A stretch of DNA of 64,000 nucleotides from Ahaetulla prasina (Eukaryota; Chordata; Lepidosauria; Squamata; Colubridae): the NCBI RefSeq assembly GCF_028640845.1, contig NC_080540.1, forward strand, positions 234,581,794 to 234,645,793, read 5' to 3'. Position 1 is the stretch's first letter; each line of letters begins with the position of its first letter. The notes beneath the pieces are model-generated. The model saw nothing but the letters and a program-made list of their open reading frames with translations, searched no databases and was not told where the DNA came from. Position numbers and translations under genes: made by a program. Shown here in pieces: positions 10,366 through 21,828 of the stretch.

Positions 10366-11335
10366 GTTGTAAAATGTAGATTTTATTATGGAAAAGCTTT
10401 CAAGTTTGCAGACAGGGCTGAGAAGTGTGATTCTACTAAATTTGCATAGAACAAATGAGTGTTCGTGGTTTTCTGCGAACTTTTGGCTGGCACGAGTCGA
10501 GGATTATTCCTACATATAATAATCCTGCTATCCAGACAATATCACTTTCAATTTACTCTGCAATGAATATGCTTTTAGTAAATCATTGCTATGTTAGGTC
10601 TTACTAATTGCAGTGAGAATTTAAGTGCAACTTTGTCTAAGCACAGAACCATCACTTGCTACTAAAGTGCCATGCTGTTGCCTTTTAGGAATTTTGTTTT
10701 GCGGTTCCCAGTTTAGCCTATAGCTCTGAAACTTGCTCATAGTCTAAATTCAGATCTAACCAAACCCAGCCCTGCTTAGGTTTTGAGATTTTCTGAGTCT
10801 GTCTGCCTTCTCATCTAATTCCATAGATCCACACAGTTCGCCAAACCATTCTATGCTTTGCTGGTTTTGATTTAGCTATCAAAGTTGAATGATCCTATCC
10901 TTTCTAATTTGCATTGCCGTGATTTATGGTTTAGTGTGACGCTATGTGAACTACCCAATTGGTGCTTATTCGACAAGCCCTCATTAAGCAACGTTTGGCG
11001 TAGTACAAGTTAAGAACCTTGAATATGGATTGCTTCCTTAGCATAGTGTCTCCTCAAAATGGACTTTATGTGTAATGAATGACTGAATTCCTTCCTCCCC
11101 CAAAAAGATCAGAGGCAGCTTTACAAATGAACGCCTCTGTGTGGTGCCTGCATAGAGTGAGCTTTGCACTGATGATGCAAGGATTGTTCTCATTTTTTTT
11201 TAAAATGGTGCATTATTTTGTCAGAGGGAAATGACAAAATTAACACAGCATGTCCAAATGAAATGAACACTTTCTTCTTAAGCCATCAGGCTAACGGTTA
11301 GCACCACACTTAGAGGGATGAACTATAGGCTGCAA
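10366..11335. other. Mostly unique noncoding stretch
   Basis: No gene recognised. About 10975-11030 has agccctcattaagcaac and gtacaagttaagaacc, which may be a decayed scrap of the mariner-type family M, too short to call. Confidence 0.4.
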
Positions 11336-11780
11336 AATTTTTATTTATTTATTTGTCAAGTACGTATTAGATAAAATATATAAGTATAAGCATGAATTGA
11401 ATACATAAAATGAATACAATTAAAGGGAACGTTAGGACAGGGACGGTAGGCACGCTGCTCTCTTATGCACACCCCTTACAGACCTCTTAGGAATGAGAAC
11501 AGTAGCCAGTCTAAGGTTAAAATTTTGGGGATTTGGGGATGAAACCAGAGTCAGGTAGTGCATTCCAGGCATTGACTACTCTGTTGCGAGAGTCATATTT
11601 TCTGCAGTCGAGTTTGGTGCGGTTTACCTTAAGTTCGTATCTATTGTTTGCTCATGTATTGTTGTGGTTGAAGCTGAAGTAATCATTGACAGGTAGGACA
11701 TGTTAACAGATGATTTTATGAGCTATGCTTAGGTCATACCGACGGCGGCGTAGTTCTAAATTTTCTATATCTGTCATCCA
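11336..11780 (-). mobile_element. CR1-family LINE 3' end
   Basis: On the minus strand, the tail is a TTTATTTATT-rich run on the left (11338-11356). It is followed by tacaattaaagggaacg, gcacgctgctctcttatgc, cattccaggcattgactact and gtcataccgacggcggcgta. This is the C-terminal coding region and 3' UTR of a CR1 retrotransposon; 5' truncation is normal for the clade. The frame is broken by stops. Confidence 0.7.
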
Positions 11781-12711
11781 TCAGCAAACAGTTTGCATTT
11801 GGCTTGCAAAAAGAATTTTTTTTGATGAACATCCCTCCACCTTCATTTGGAGTTTCCCTCCCCTCCACTTTTGTAAAGTGTTTATTCCCACCCCCCTCCG
11901 CAACTTTATAAAGCAGCCAACAGATATGAAGAAGGGTACAGTTGTTGAGCTAAGCAGCTCTCCCCCCACCCCCTAGTTTGCCTAAGTACAGCAAAGGTAG
12001 TTTGATGGCAAAATAGCCTCTTTTAGGTAATTGCGTTCCCCCTCCCCGCTTCCCTTCTTCGTTCCTGTAAAAGAAGTGCAACATAATTATTTTACTGTGG
12101 AGGAATTAGCTCATTTGCAAATGCCACCTTGGAACACAAAACGAATGGCATTTATTGAAGCAGTAATAAAGGCACCATGTTAGAATAATTTTATGCTGAC
12201 GGGCCCACAATCACTCAATATTTTAAGAGCTGTCATCACACCAGCATGAGCTGCATGCACAAGTACAAATTTATGCCGTGACATCATGGCACTAAGAGTA
12301 TAATTGGAATAAAATTATAGTGCTCCACTCTGGCATTCAGCGGTGAAGCAGAGCACTTTCGGTGCCTACCCTAGGCAGATTCTTGGCTGGGCTTCTGTGT
12401 GCCCACAAGATTCTGTTAACACATGAAGCATCAAGGCAAGGATGGCAGAAAAGCTCCAAGTGTCCCTGAAATCTTCCCAGCCTGGAGCTTCCAGGAGGTA
12501 GTTGGTGGCCCATGCTGTCAATACATAGTACACTGCAGACCACTAACCAATGCACAACTTCAACTCTATACAGGCTCTGTTTCAACGCTTCAGGCATGGC
12601 TAATGAAGCCTGTATTCACAAACAATGCCAGAAAACCTATTGGGAGAACTTTTAATTGTCACCACTCCTACTATCATGACCATTTGTGATGGTGGTGTTG
12701 TCATTAATATG
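11781..12711. other. Noncoding stretch with a possible conserved block
   Basis: No gene or repeat recognised. At about 12100-12330 the sequence is free of repeats and carries a POU/octamer-like site (tcatttgcaaatgcc), caatcactcaatattttaag and tgacatcatggcac. It is a candidate conserved noncoding block. Open frames of up to 88 codons at 12337-12689 have no recognisable motif. Confidence 0.35.
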
Positions 12712-12719
12712 TTCTAAAA

Positions 12720-12853
12720 CAGGGGTGTCAAACTGGCGGCCCATGGGCTGGATGCATCACACACAGGCTACGCCCATCCCAGCTCTGTGAAGGGAAAAAA
12801 CATCACAAAACATCACATGAGAGCAACGTGATGCTGTGAGTTTGACATCCTTG
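12720..12853. mobile_element. Non-autonomous hAT element, family D
   Basis: The 134-bp element begins CAGGGGTGTCAAACTGG and ends AGTTTGACATCCTTG, with a perfect 8-bp TSD TTCTAAAA (12712-12719, 12854-12861). Family landmarks are ggcggcccatgggctggatg and caaaacatcac. Other members lie at 56992-57124 and 58771-59108. No coding capacity. Confidence 0.92.
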
Positions 12854-12880
12854 TTCTAAAAGATTTAGAACTAAATGCCG

Positions 12881-13054
12881 TCCTTCCTTCCTTCCTTCCT
12901 TCCTTCCTTCCTTCCTTCCTTCCTTCCTTCCTTCCTTCCCTCCCTCCCTCCCTCCCTCCCTCCCTCCCTCCCTCCTTCCTTCCTTCCTTCCTTCCTTCCT
13001 TCCTTCCTTCCTTCCTTCCTTCCTTCCTTCCTTCCTTCCTTCCTTCCTTCCTTC
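12881..13054. repeat. (CCTT)n(CCCT)n(CCTT)n microsatellite
   Basis: A pure polypyrimidine tract of about 174 bp. A central CCCT block is flanked on both sides by CCTT units. All six frames translate into repetitive peptides (PSFL or EGRK repeats), which explains long open frames here that are not genes. Confidence 0.97.
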
Positions 13055-14493
13055 TCAGCTCCACTGAATTTCCTGTCTTTATTCTTCATTATCTTCATTA
13101 GAAATGAGAATGTAGCTGACAACAGATGTAGGAGGAGTGAAACAAAGAAAGAAAGACAGAAAGAAAATTGCTTGTCAGATTTAGACATAATATTCTCGCA
13201 ACCAAGCACGGCTGCTGGCTTACAAGCCCTCTGTGTGTAGTCAGATATGCTTCGTGAAGCAGGGTGGTGGTAGCAGAGAAGCTGCCACTGAACTCGCTTA
13301 TTGCCAATACACGGGTATTGTGCTATTGGTTGCAGCCCGTTATCATATTAGTGTAACATCCACAATCCCTTGCTCCCAGTTTATAAACATCACGCTTTCC
13401 TCTGGTGAATTTGTCCTGAAATAGACTAGTTTGGAATATATCCAGGGGGTGTAGGAATGGGAATCTCTCCCAGGGTTTGAAGGTTGGCAAACATAATGAG
13501 GTAAATCTTTCGCTATAATTGCCATTTTATATACTCTTGCTTTATCCTCCCACTCCCATTTCATTCTGAACACATATGTTCATTATTTTTAAATACATAT
13601 GTTTGCCTATTTACTGTGGAAACAAACAAGCCAAATTAATTCCTGGCTTATGTCTAAAATAAAAGAAGAAATCTCAGTAGTCCACAGATGAAGCGTTATT
13701 AACCGCTAAGTGTGGCTGGTATCCTGCTCTCTTTGCCAAGCCTGATTAAATCGTCAATTTGTTCACTGAGATTTTGAAAAGAGATTTTAAAAAGAAAATA
13801 CATTTTAAATTCCAATGTGGTCTAGTAATTAAGGCACTGCAGTAGGCTGGAGACACCTGGTTTCAGGACCATCTCTCTCACACCCCAATCTTCACAGGAT
13901 TGTTTCTTTGTGTTGTTGTGGGGTGGTTTGTTTGTTTTTTGTCTCTGTATATGTTGTTTCTTTGTTTTTAGAAATTTGCTGGTAATTGGGCAGCATATTA
14001 ATTTAGCAAATTATTTATTATAATTTTGTTCTGGGGAAAAATGAAACATTCCACCATGAATTACCTAAAAGAAAGGCAGAGTTTAAGCCTAGAATCCACT
14101 CACACACTATTTGGATTAATTAATTGCATCAATTATAAAAGAGAGTTAGAAAAGCAAAGCAGTTTTTCATTCTGGCATGTCGACAGGGAGGAGGGCTTTC
14201 AAAACATTGTGTTACTTTCCTTCTGCAGAAGCCCCTGTCTCCATGTCTCATGAATGAATATGACAAGATCAATTAAGGTCTTCTCTGCCACTAACTTCCA
14301 AAAAGCACAGCCTAATAGTGAGGGAGGGGGAACACTTTTTCCTATGACCTTCTGACCATCATTTCTCTTACAGTTTGTCTTTCATTTTGTAGAAATGAAT
14401 CATCTGGCTTATTTCCATAAAAAGAAATGTCACTTGTACCTACCACTGTGGGCCTTCTTAAAAATGTTAATGCAAAACAGTAAGCATCTCTCG
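13055..14493. other. Unique noncoding stretch
   Basis: No mobile element was recognised apart from short low-complexity runs. Around 14115-14145 there is an AT-rich ttaattaattgcatcaat segment. No coding signature was seen; open frames stay below 80 codons. Confidence 0.45.
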
Positions 14494-14501
14494 ATCCAGG
14501 A

Positions 14502-14933
14502 CAGAGGTGGTATTCAGCCAATTCCAGTGGTGGCTTTCTACCGGTTCACCCTGGTTTGGGCAAACCAGTAGTGGCTGTAGCGGGAGATGGTATGCGCAAA
14601 AGCACCGTGCGCAAGCAAAGCGAGCACAAGCGCGCATGCACACTCACAGTTTCGAACCTGTAGCGAAGGTAAGTGGAACCCACTACTGGACAGTTTGCAC
14701 TGGTTTGGGCAAACCGGTAGTGGTGATTACAGGTGGGTCTGCCCACCCGCCAGGGCTCCAAGTTGTGCTATTTAGGCACATTTTTGAGGCTGGGTGCATG
14801 TGCGCAAGGCTCACAAGCAAGCAAAGTACATGTGTGGAAGGCTGGGCGCGTGCGCGGACAGTGCATGTGCATGCAAAGCAGGCAAAGGCTTGCACGGCAA
14901 ACCAGTGATAAAGGTAAGTGAAGCCCACCCCTG
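14502..14933. mobile_element. Composite hAT element, family A, two units in tandem
   Basis: The 432-bp element begins CAGAGGTGGTATTCAGCC and ends GAAGCCCACCCCTG. It is flanked by ATCCAGGA (14494-14501) and ATCCAGAA (14934-14941), an 8-bp TSD with one mismatch. Inside, the sequence repeats: an accggt...gggcaaaccagtagtgg block at about 14559-14577 recurs at 14699-14722, and the end sequence aaggtaagtg occurs at both 14666 and 14911. It therefore looks like two head-to-tail units moved as one, or a family A element that doubled internally. CpG-rich gcgcatgca blocks fill the middle. Confidence 0.85.
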
Positions 14934-15165
14934 ATCCAGAATCACATTTATTGGAATAACTGCTGAAAATTCCCAAACTGTACAAAAGCTTTGTTGGACA
15001 GCTACTTGAGGATGTGGTGTTGGCAGGAACATACATTCTTTCATTGTCTTTATATTGTCACATAATCAGATATGCAAGGAAGTTCAATTTATTACGAAGG
15101 AGCAAAGCAATATGACTTGTGCAGAGCTACACAGGTTTATTCATAGCAAGAATGTATAAATATTA

Positions 15166-15558
15166 TGTCAGGCCTAGAACCCATCTTTTGCATTGGATCT
15201 TCAGGCCTGCCACATTTACAGCTGTGGGAAACTGGGAGGGGGGATTATATAGAGCAGGGGTGATATATAGTCATAATAGCATTCCTTTCTCAGAGAGTCA
15301 AGGCCATCTTGCCCTGCACCTGGAGGGCTGTGGCTGGGAGGCATCTCCAGTTGGGACAGTGCTTTGATTGAACCATGTGATGAATTTGTGGGTGCTGGGC
15401 AGGAACCTGAACTTTCCTTTGGGTGGGGAAAACCTGGAAACTTTCAGATTCGGGTTTTCCCAGATGTGCCAATATGACATCTCTAATAAAATGGAACTTT
15501 GAGGAACTTCAAGCCTCAGAGTCTTTTTTCATTGGGGGTGTTACTTGGAACTCTGACA
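15166..15558. mobile_element. Solo LTR, family L1tr (TGTCAG...CTGACA)
   Basis: The 393-bp unit begins TGTCAGGCC and ends CTCTGACA, flanked by a perfect 5-bp duplication TATTA (15161-15165, 15559-15563). Near the 3' end ttcgggttttccc is followed by agatgtgcc and a polyadenylation-type aataaa (15486-15491), consistent with plus-strand orientation. No internal region or partner LTR is present, so it is a solo LTR. A relative lies at 36606. A 5-bp TSD fits Ty3/gypsy or some endogenous retroviral lineages; I cannot tell which. Confidence 0.82.
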
Positions 15559-15563
15559 TATTA

Positions 15564-16265
15564 TATATTTGACCAGGCATGCCTCTTGAAAGCTGCTATT
15601 TCTGTGGTTTTCCTGAATTGGTAGCCTTCCATGGATCCACTGGAGAAAGTGAGACAGAGTCAAAATGAAATAAATAATGAGTATTTATTTTTAAATCTTC
15701 ATTTGATAAGTACTTGGTGAATTTAGTTGTATTTAGTGCATAGTTTTATGAAACTGTTTCCACACAGTTTGCCGACAGGTTACAACCTGGCTCACAATTT
15801 GCTGAATGATGTTGTGGAGTAAATTGCTGAATGTAAACCTATCCATGGGAATCAATTCTTTAGCTCATTCTAGGCTTTGCATAATTTTTAATAAAAATTC
15901 TTCAAATGTAAGCATGTTGTCATTATTTTCAGGGCTGAGGGTCAGAGCTAGCCACATTTCAAATAAAGAGCCCATGTGGTAAAGCAAATAAATCTTTGAG
16001 CAGATCAACTCTTTCTATTAAATATATCAATTCTTGAATGTGATTCAGCCTCCACAGCTATCTTAATAATCAGCCTCCTGGAATGTCTATGCATCCTACA
16101 AAAACTAGGGCATCTCTGTACCCCTGGAACCCACTGTAACCTCTTTTTGTGGGCTTCAGTGTGTATCAACCACACTGCTGTGATTTTGTCATGTGTAGGA
16201 GTGGTCAAAAAGAGCACGATGGTGGCCATGCCATGTGATAGAAATTCTCTTTCCTTATGTGTGAT
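15564..16265. other. Unique noncoding stretch
   Basis: Nothing recognised. Open frames do not exceed 74 codons. Confidence 0.45.
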
Positions 16266-16609
16266 GTGGGGCTGTGTGTAGTGGCTCAGTGGTTAAAGAC
16301 ACTAAATGTGTCAGCTGGTAAGTTAACAACCTGGGTTTGAAACCCAAGCGCTGCACAATGGGGTGAGTTCCCATTACCTGCCCTAGCTCCTGCCCACCTA
16401 GAAATTTGAAAGCATGCAAATGTGAATAGATAAATAGGTACCACTTCGGTGGGAAGGTAACACTGTTCTGTGCACCTCAGCATATAGTCATGCTAGCCAC
16501 ATGGCAACAGAAGTGTCTTCGGATAATGCTGGCTCTCTCAGATAAGAAATGGAGATGAGCACCGCCACTTAGAGTCGGACATACCTGGCCAGGGGAAACA
16601 TTTACTTTT
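16266..16609 (+). mobile_element. Sauria-type SINE (diverged)
   Basis: Same architecture as the copy at 8268: head gtagtggctcagtggttaaa, B-box-like gggtttgaaaccc, middle gcccacctagaaatttg and ggtgggaaggtaaca, end ggggaaacatttact. Substitutions are more numerous and the 3' repeat is degraded, so it is older. Confidence 0.82.
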
Positions 16610-16833
16610 TAATGTGTGTGGTGCTTGGATTAAAAAAAAAAAAAGAGGCAGAGGTTCAGTCAGATAGTCACAACTGCCATTTTTACTTTCCATCTGTGGA
16701 AACCTCTAACAATGTGGTTTCCCATACTCTAAGGAGCCATGGAAATGACTTTGGGAAAATATCTGAAAAACAAAAGGGGAAGAAGCATGCTTTGTGTCTT
16801 AGGAAAAGAGAAATTATTAGAAAGAGACTTAGG

Positions 16834-16875
16834 CTTTCCTTTTATATCCCAACTTCTTGGGATATAAAAGGAAAG
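16834..16875. repeat. Perfect 19-bp inverted repeat with 4-nt loop
   Basis: CTTTCCTTTTATATCCCAA (16834-16852) and its exact reverse complement (16857-16875) are separated by CTTC. Pairing stops immediately outside. The sequence is not part of a repeat I recognise. A hairpin this exact and tight is typical of template switching during replication. It is too short to be a normal microRNA precursor. Confidence 0.95.
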
Positions 16876-17522
16876 GAATGGAAAACACAAACAAAATTCC
16901 GTTAATGCATTTCAATAAAGTTTAGCTCTGTTTTTCCTGTAGAATCTGTTTCTGATCTGGCCTACACTGAAGGACTAAGATATACTGAGATGAAAAGCAT
17001 GAAAACATTAGGACCTGGGTGGAGAACTTTTTGATGGCCACAGGTCACATTTAACACTTCTGATGATACTGCGGAGTTGGTGGGCCAAATCAGTCAGGTA
17101 AGAAGGATACTAATGGGGTATGAATTTGGGGATTTGCTTTGAAAAGGAAAAGACTTATTTTTGTGGATTTCAAAATGGCAAGAAACCCTGTTCTCTGTTT
17201 TCAACAATCAATATTTAAGAATTCTGAAGATTAAGGAGTTAGGCTTCAAATGTTCATCTGGATTGCAAATATATGGACAATCACTAGGTGGCAGCATAAA
17301 ATTAGAATAGTCTATGTTACTTACTTTGCTGCCATCCAGTGGTCATCTAAGATTTTGAAACCCAAATTTGGTGCCATTAACCAAGCTGGCAAGCAACATG
17401 CAATTTATTTTCATTCAGGGGTAAAGAAAATATGGTACTGTTGTCCAGAGGTTAAATAATTCCTTAGGTTAGATCTAATCTCATACATTTATCAGACTCT
17501 TATTTATTTCCTTTATATATAT
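16876..17522. other. Unique noncoding stretch
   Basis: No feature recognised. Confidence 0.45.
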
Positions 17523-17742
17523 AGGGTTTTCAAGTCCGAATTGATACATGGGAAATGCCTGAACAAATACCTACAGTTCTCTTGGCAAGATTTCAGGAGA
17601 GATTTGCCATTGCCTCCTTCCTAGGGTTGGGAGAAGGAGACAGGTCCAAGATCACCTTGCAGGCTGCATGCCTAAGGCAGGACTAGAACTCCGGGTCCTC
17701 CTGTTTGTAGTCAGTTGCTTTACCACTAACCAAATTGGCTTA
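17523..17742 (-). mobile_element. MIR-like tRNA-derived SINE
   Basis: On the minus strand. Landmarks on the plus strand are cttggcaagatttcaggaga, gatttgccattgcctccttc, atgcctaaggcaggactaga and the head accactaaccaaattggct, whose reverse complement is a tRNA-like start (agccaatttggttagtggt). It is related to the copies at 19346, 27180, 31728 and 36533. Confidence 0.65.
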
Positions 17743-19345
17743 ATTTATTTCTACATTTGAACCCTACATATGCCTTAGGCATGTATGTATTACTACCTCT
17801 AGTAATTTTGCATGCTTTCAAATGTAAGTCTATACAAAGAAACTCTCATATGAAAACAGCTGCATTTTTACTCTTTAGGAACTTTTAAAAACAACTTGAT
17901 TTTAAAGTAGAAAACTTGATGGATACAAGATCTGTCTGTGATTAGCAGAAATAGATTAACACCTCTTAAGTGTTTGAAAAGCAGCTCCTTATCATGCCTA
18001 GTTATCCTTTCCAGTACAAATTATGTCTCTGCTTGTTTATTCACTGTTCTATCTCCATGAGAAATCCATATCCTTCTCAATATACATTCATTGTGGGTTT
18101 TTTAAAAGAGATCTTTGTTCATGCAGGTTTGAAATGAAAGGCTGATTAAAAAGAGTCATCATGGGTTACCGGCTGAATAATGCACATTTGAAAAATTAAA
18201 ATGGAATCCAAATATCATTAGTTTTCTATTTAGTGTGAATACCAATCCAAACTTAAGTTCATTGAGAGAACTTCTTCAATGAACTATAAGATGTTCTGAA
18301 CTCAATCTACATTCAGGAAGGTTAGACCCACCTCTTTCAAACTTAGGATAGACCATTTCTGAGTTAGAAATATTTCAAATGTGAAATATCCTTTGTTCAA
18401 ATTTATTTACCCTTTATAAGGTGAGTCAGGTTCCTCAATCTCCACATTCTGAATTTAAGGTAATCCTATAAAAGGAAAGCAAGAATCAAATGCCTCTTGG
18501 GATCATGTCATACAGTTAGGAGTAATCAATTACCACTTTTAATGGAACAAAAAAGGACAGTCATATCAGTTCAAGAAGTTTACTAGGTCATCATCCATAG
18601 TATAAAATTATTACCTAGCCTATCTGACATGCTATTTTTTCTTACTCTGTGAATAGAAAACCCCAATGATTCCTCATTGATAAAATAATAATAATTGGAC
18701 AATTTGATATACCATGTTCTACTTTGATTGCCCTGTGATTGCTAATTCTAAGTATAAAGTATGCATCAGAAGTACATTGCATGTTTAGCCTTAGGAGTCT
18801 TCAGAATGAGAAGGAGCTCTTAGAGCTTGGAATTAGAGTATTACTTGTATCTACATACTCCTATTTTAGGGTAGATTTTAGTTCAGTTCTGAAATGTTGG
18901 ATGCTACAAAAGCAGGGATGTCTACAGAAGATCAATTCAAAAAAGTCAAGGTGACAATTGTGTCCATACAATATGATGTCTTGCCCTTATTACATCTGTT
19001 GACAACACTGGTATGCACATAATGGCAGGATTTCAATCATGAAATCAAGACTGCCATCTTGATTTTTTTTTCTGAGCCAGCTCAAAGCCATTGAAATTGC
19101 CAAGGTTGGAGACCCCTGTTCTAGGAGAGGGTATGAATGGCAGACCTTGAAAGAGTGGCTCAAGTAGCACACCAAACTACGGTTTATTTAATTTCAATAA
19201 GCCATGTGTTATGCTTTTCCTGCTGCAAAACCCTGCACTAAAACATAAAAAACAGGTCTCAAAAGGAACAAGTATCTGCTATAATGATTTTATGAAGCTG
19301 TGTGTGAAATTGCATTGCAGGTATAAAAGGACTGAGCTATTTCTT
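17743..19345. other. Unique noncoding stretch with one hAT scrap
   Basis: Largely unique sequence with no coding signature. At 19092-19118 a 27-bp scrap, ttgccaaggttggagacccc followed by tg, is the terminal part of a family B hAT element. Confidence 0.45.
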
Positions 19346-19490
19346 TTTTTGTTCTTTAGATTTTTATCCCACCTTTTGTTTTTCATATACAACTCAAGGA
19401 GATGAAACATACTAATGCTCCTACCTCCTCCTATTTTCCCCACCACAAACTGTGTGAGGTGAGTTGGGCTGAGCAAGACTGTCTGAGACC
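19346..19490 (-). mobile_element. MIR-like SINE 3' half
   Basis: On the minus strand. Landmarks: atttttatcccaccttttg, acaactcaaggagatgaaac, ctcctattttccccaccac and tgagttgggctgagcaaga. These match the 3' half of the SINE at 31728 and, reversed, at 27180. The tRNA-related head is missing. Confidence 0.6.
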
Positions 19491-19980
19491 TTGCATTGAG
19501 ATCTCACAATGAGCATCATTTTGGGATCTTTATGGCTACGAATGAATACCACCACTGATGTTAATGCTTTATTTTAAAGCATGCAACAGAGTTGGAAGTC
19601 AATGTTTCTTTTTCTTTTCTTTTTTCTTATCCTTCCTCACTTCTCTTCCCCCTTTTCCTCCCCACTGCTTTTCTATTTACTTTTCTATTTTGTGTTTTAT
19701 AATATTTTATAATTCAATAAAAATATTAAACAGTGTCTTCCTATTTACAGTGGGACAAAATTCCAGTGTTTTTCCCCCCATCTTGCCGGAGGAGTTCTAA
19801 GCTGAGTTATATATATAAAAAACCCTACCTCTTCAAAACTATCAAATAAGAAAAACTGTCGAAGTGGGGAAAACCTTTAAAACTAGAATTAAAGGTCTTC
19901 TAATTCCACTTCAAGAAAGAGGTGTCTAATTTCACAGATCATGCTAAGTTATGGTGTTGTTTGCTTGTAAATGTATTTAG
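19491..19980. other. Low-complexity noncoding stretch
   Basis: A pyrimidine-rich segment (19600-19680) followed by AT-rich sequence. An 80-codon open frame here is rich in Phe and Ser because of the T-rich composition and is not a gene. Confidence 0.45.
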
Positions 19981-20223
19981 CCGGTTCTATCAGGTTCGGG
20001 TAAACCGGTAGCAGCAACTGTGGGAGACTCCACCCACCCACCCAGACATAATCATGTCCCATTTAATCATGTTTTTGACGCTCTGTGCATGCGCGGAAGG
20101 CCCTGCGCATGCATGGAAGGCCCTGCGCATGCATGGAGGTGGCATGTGTGAGCGAAGCATGCGCGCAGGCACGCGCTGTCACATTTGCAAACCAGTAGTG
20201 AAGGTAAGTGAATACTACCCTTG
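19981..20223. mobile_element. Non-autonomous hAT element, family A (left end truncated)
   Basis: The right terminus is gaaggtaagtgaatactacc followed by cttg. The interior holds ggttcgggtaaaccggtag, three near-identical ggccctgcgcatgcatggaa-type units (about 20098-20140) and cgaagcatgcgcgcaggc. The expected CAGNGGTG start is absent. AAGGTAAGT (20201-20209) is a splice-donor consensus. Confidence 0.75.
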
Positions 20224-20304
20224 ATTAACATCAAATCACAACTTTTTGCTTTTTCATAATAATATGAACCAGCCATTCCTGTAAAGATCTATGAATCTAC
20301 TTGG

Positions 20305-20912
20305 TTTATTTATTTATTTATTATTTTATTTATTAATTTAATTTATATACCGCCCTTCTCCCGAAGGACTCAGGGCGGTTTACAGCCAAATAAAACAGAG
20401 TTACAAAAATTAAAAACATTTTGAAAATCTAAATTCAAATTAGGCCGAAACGAATAAAACAGTGATAAAACCAAAATAAAACCCACATTTAAAATACATT
20501 AGGCCAGCCCTGCATGATGAAACAAGAAGGTCTTAAGCTCGCATCGAAAGGTCCGGAGGTCAGGGAGTTGACGTATCCCCGGAGGCAGCTCGTTCCAGAG
20601 GGCAGGAGCCACCACGGAGAAGGCCCTCCACCTGGGCGTGGCCAATCGACATTGTTTGATTGATGGTACCCTGAGGAGGCCCTCCCTATGGGATCGCACA
20701 GGTCGCTGGGAGGCTATTGGTGGCAGCAGGCGGGCCTGTAAATAACCCGGTCCTATGCCATGGAACGCTTTAAAGATGGTAACCAACACCTTGAATTGCA
20801 CCCGGAAGACCACTGGAAGCCAGTGCAGCTTGTGCAGGAGAAGTGTTACATGGGAGCTTCGAGTCACTCCCTCTATTACCAGCGCAGCCGCATTCTGGAC
20901 CAGTTGGATTAA
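20305..20912 (-). mobile_element. L2/CR1-type LINE, 3' end of ORF2
   Basis: The minus strand encodes the C-terminal end of a LINE ORF2, with recognisable stretches LVQNAAALVIEGVTRSSHVT, LHKLHWLPVVFRVQFKVL and ALWNELPPGIRQLPDLRTF ending near 20499. The 3' UTR on the left reads ataccgcccttctcccgaag with gactcagggcgg, and the tail is TTTATTTATT-rich (20305-20335). The same 3' end, reversed, terminates the SINE at 24001, so that SINE probably uses this LINE. 5' truncated; coding part unusually open (about 140 codons). Confidence 0.8.
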
Positions 20913-21300
20913 ACCCAAAATCAAAGTTTCATTCTTTTCCACTTTAAGCACAACGTTCAGAAGCGGTCTCCAAGTGGAAACAAAAGCACTTATGTTCTTT
21001 TCTTTAATCAAAGTAGTCAATTTTGCCATTTCAGCCAGCTCCATCAACTTCTGCAACCATTTATCCATAGTAGGAATCAAAGTGTCTTTCCATTTTTGTA
21101 CATATAATTGCTGCTGTCAACATAGATAATAACGAAGTTCCAATTTTTTTTTCCAGTTCTTTTTCCATTAGGCCCAAAAGGAAAAGTTCTGGTTTCATTT
21201 TTATCTCCATTTTCAAAATTTTCTGCATTAAAATGTGAATCATACTCCAATTTTTTGTTTTGTTTTATTGCCTCCACCATAGTAAAAAAGTCTCTTCTTT
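20913..21300 (-). mobile_element. L1-type LINE, C-terminal ORF2 fragment
   Basis: On the minus strand, broken frames encode KNWNFVIIYVDSSNYMYKNG, then DKWLQKLMELAEMAKLTTLI and VLKVEKNETLILGL. This resembles the C-terminal region of L1 ORF2 and the related remnant at 59795-60590. It joins the L2 fragment in frame near 20912, giving one 193-codon frame (20499-21080) that crosses both. No RT catalytic motif remains. Confidence 0.6.
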
Positions 21301-21820
21301 ACTTTTTAAAATACGAAGACAGATATTTGCTCAGCTGGTAACAAACCCAACTGATGTGCCTCAAAACTTTCCTGATTAGAGCAGACATAATTGGGGAAAG
21401 CTTGAGACATTCATCTGATTCATTAAAATTAATTAATGGACTCGTGTTAAGAGAGTTTATTCACAAATAATTCAATAAACAATTAGAGATTTTTTGGCAA
21501 GCGATACTCTTTGAAAAAGGAGGGGAAATAATTACTGAACATTTGCACTTTGTTGCTGTGAGGGCTGTGGCGTCTTCACCTCCTCCTCCTGAACCTTTCT
21601 GGGTGACATGAAACCAAAAAGGGTGAGCATCATTTTCTCAGGCCTTTTTAACAAAAGGGGTTATTTGGCTCAACCTTAATAGATTAAGCTGGTGTTTATT
21701 TTTAAATCAATTCTTATTGATCCAAAAGACATGGCATTTTAATTGTGCATTTGTTCTTCTTTCCCTTCTCCTCTCTCTTCCTCCCCCAGATGGAAGTCAC
21801 GGTTTCCTCATGCTTACACT
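21301..21820. other. Unique noncoding stretch
   Basis: No feature recognised. Part of it may extend the L1 remnant upstream, but the frames are too decayed to say. Confidence 0.4.
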
Positions 21821-21828
21821 GTCTAAAG

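Noticed and set aside
12813..13240. Open frames of 83-121 codons with PSFL or EGRK repeats
   Set aside because: They are translations of the CCTT/CCCT microsatellite, open in all frames because of the repeat.
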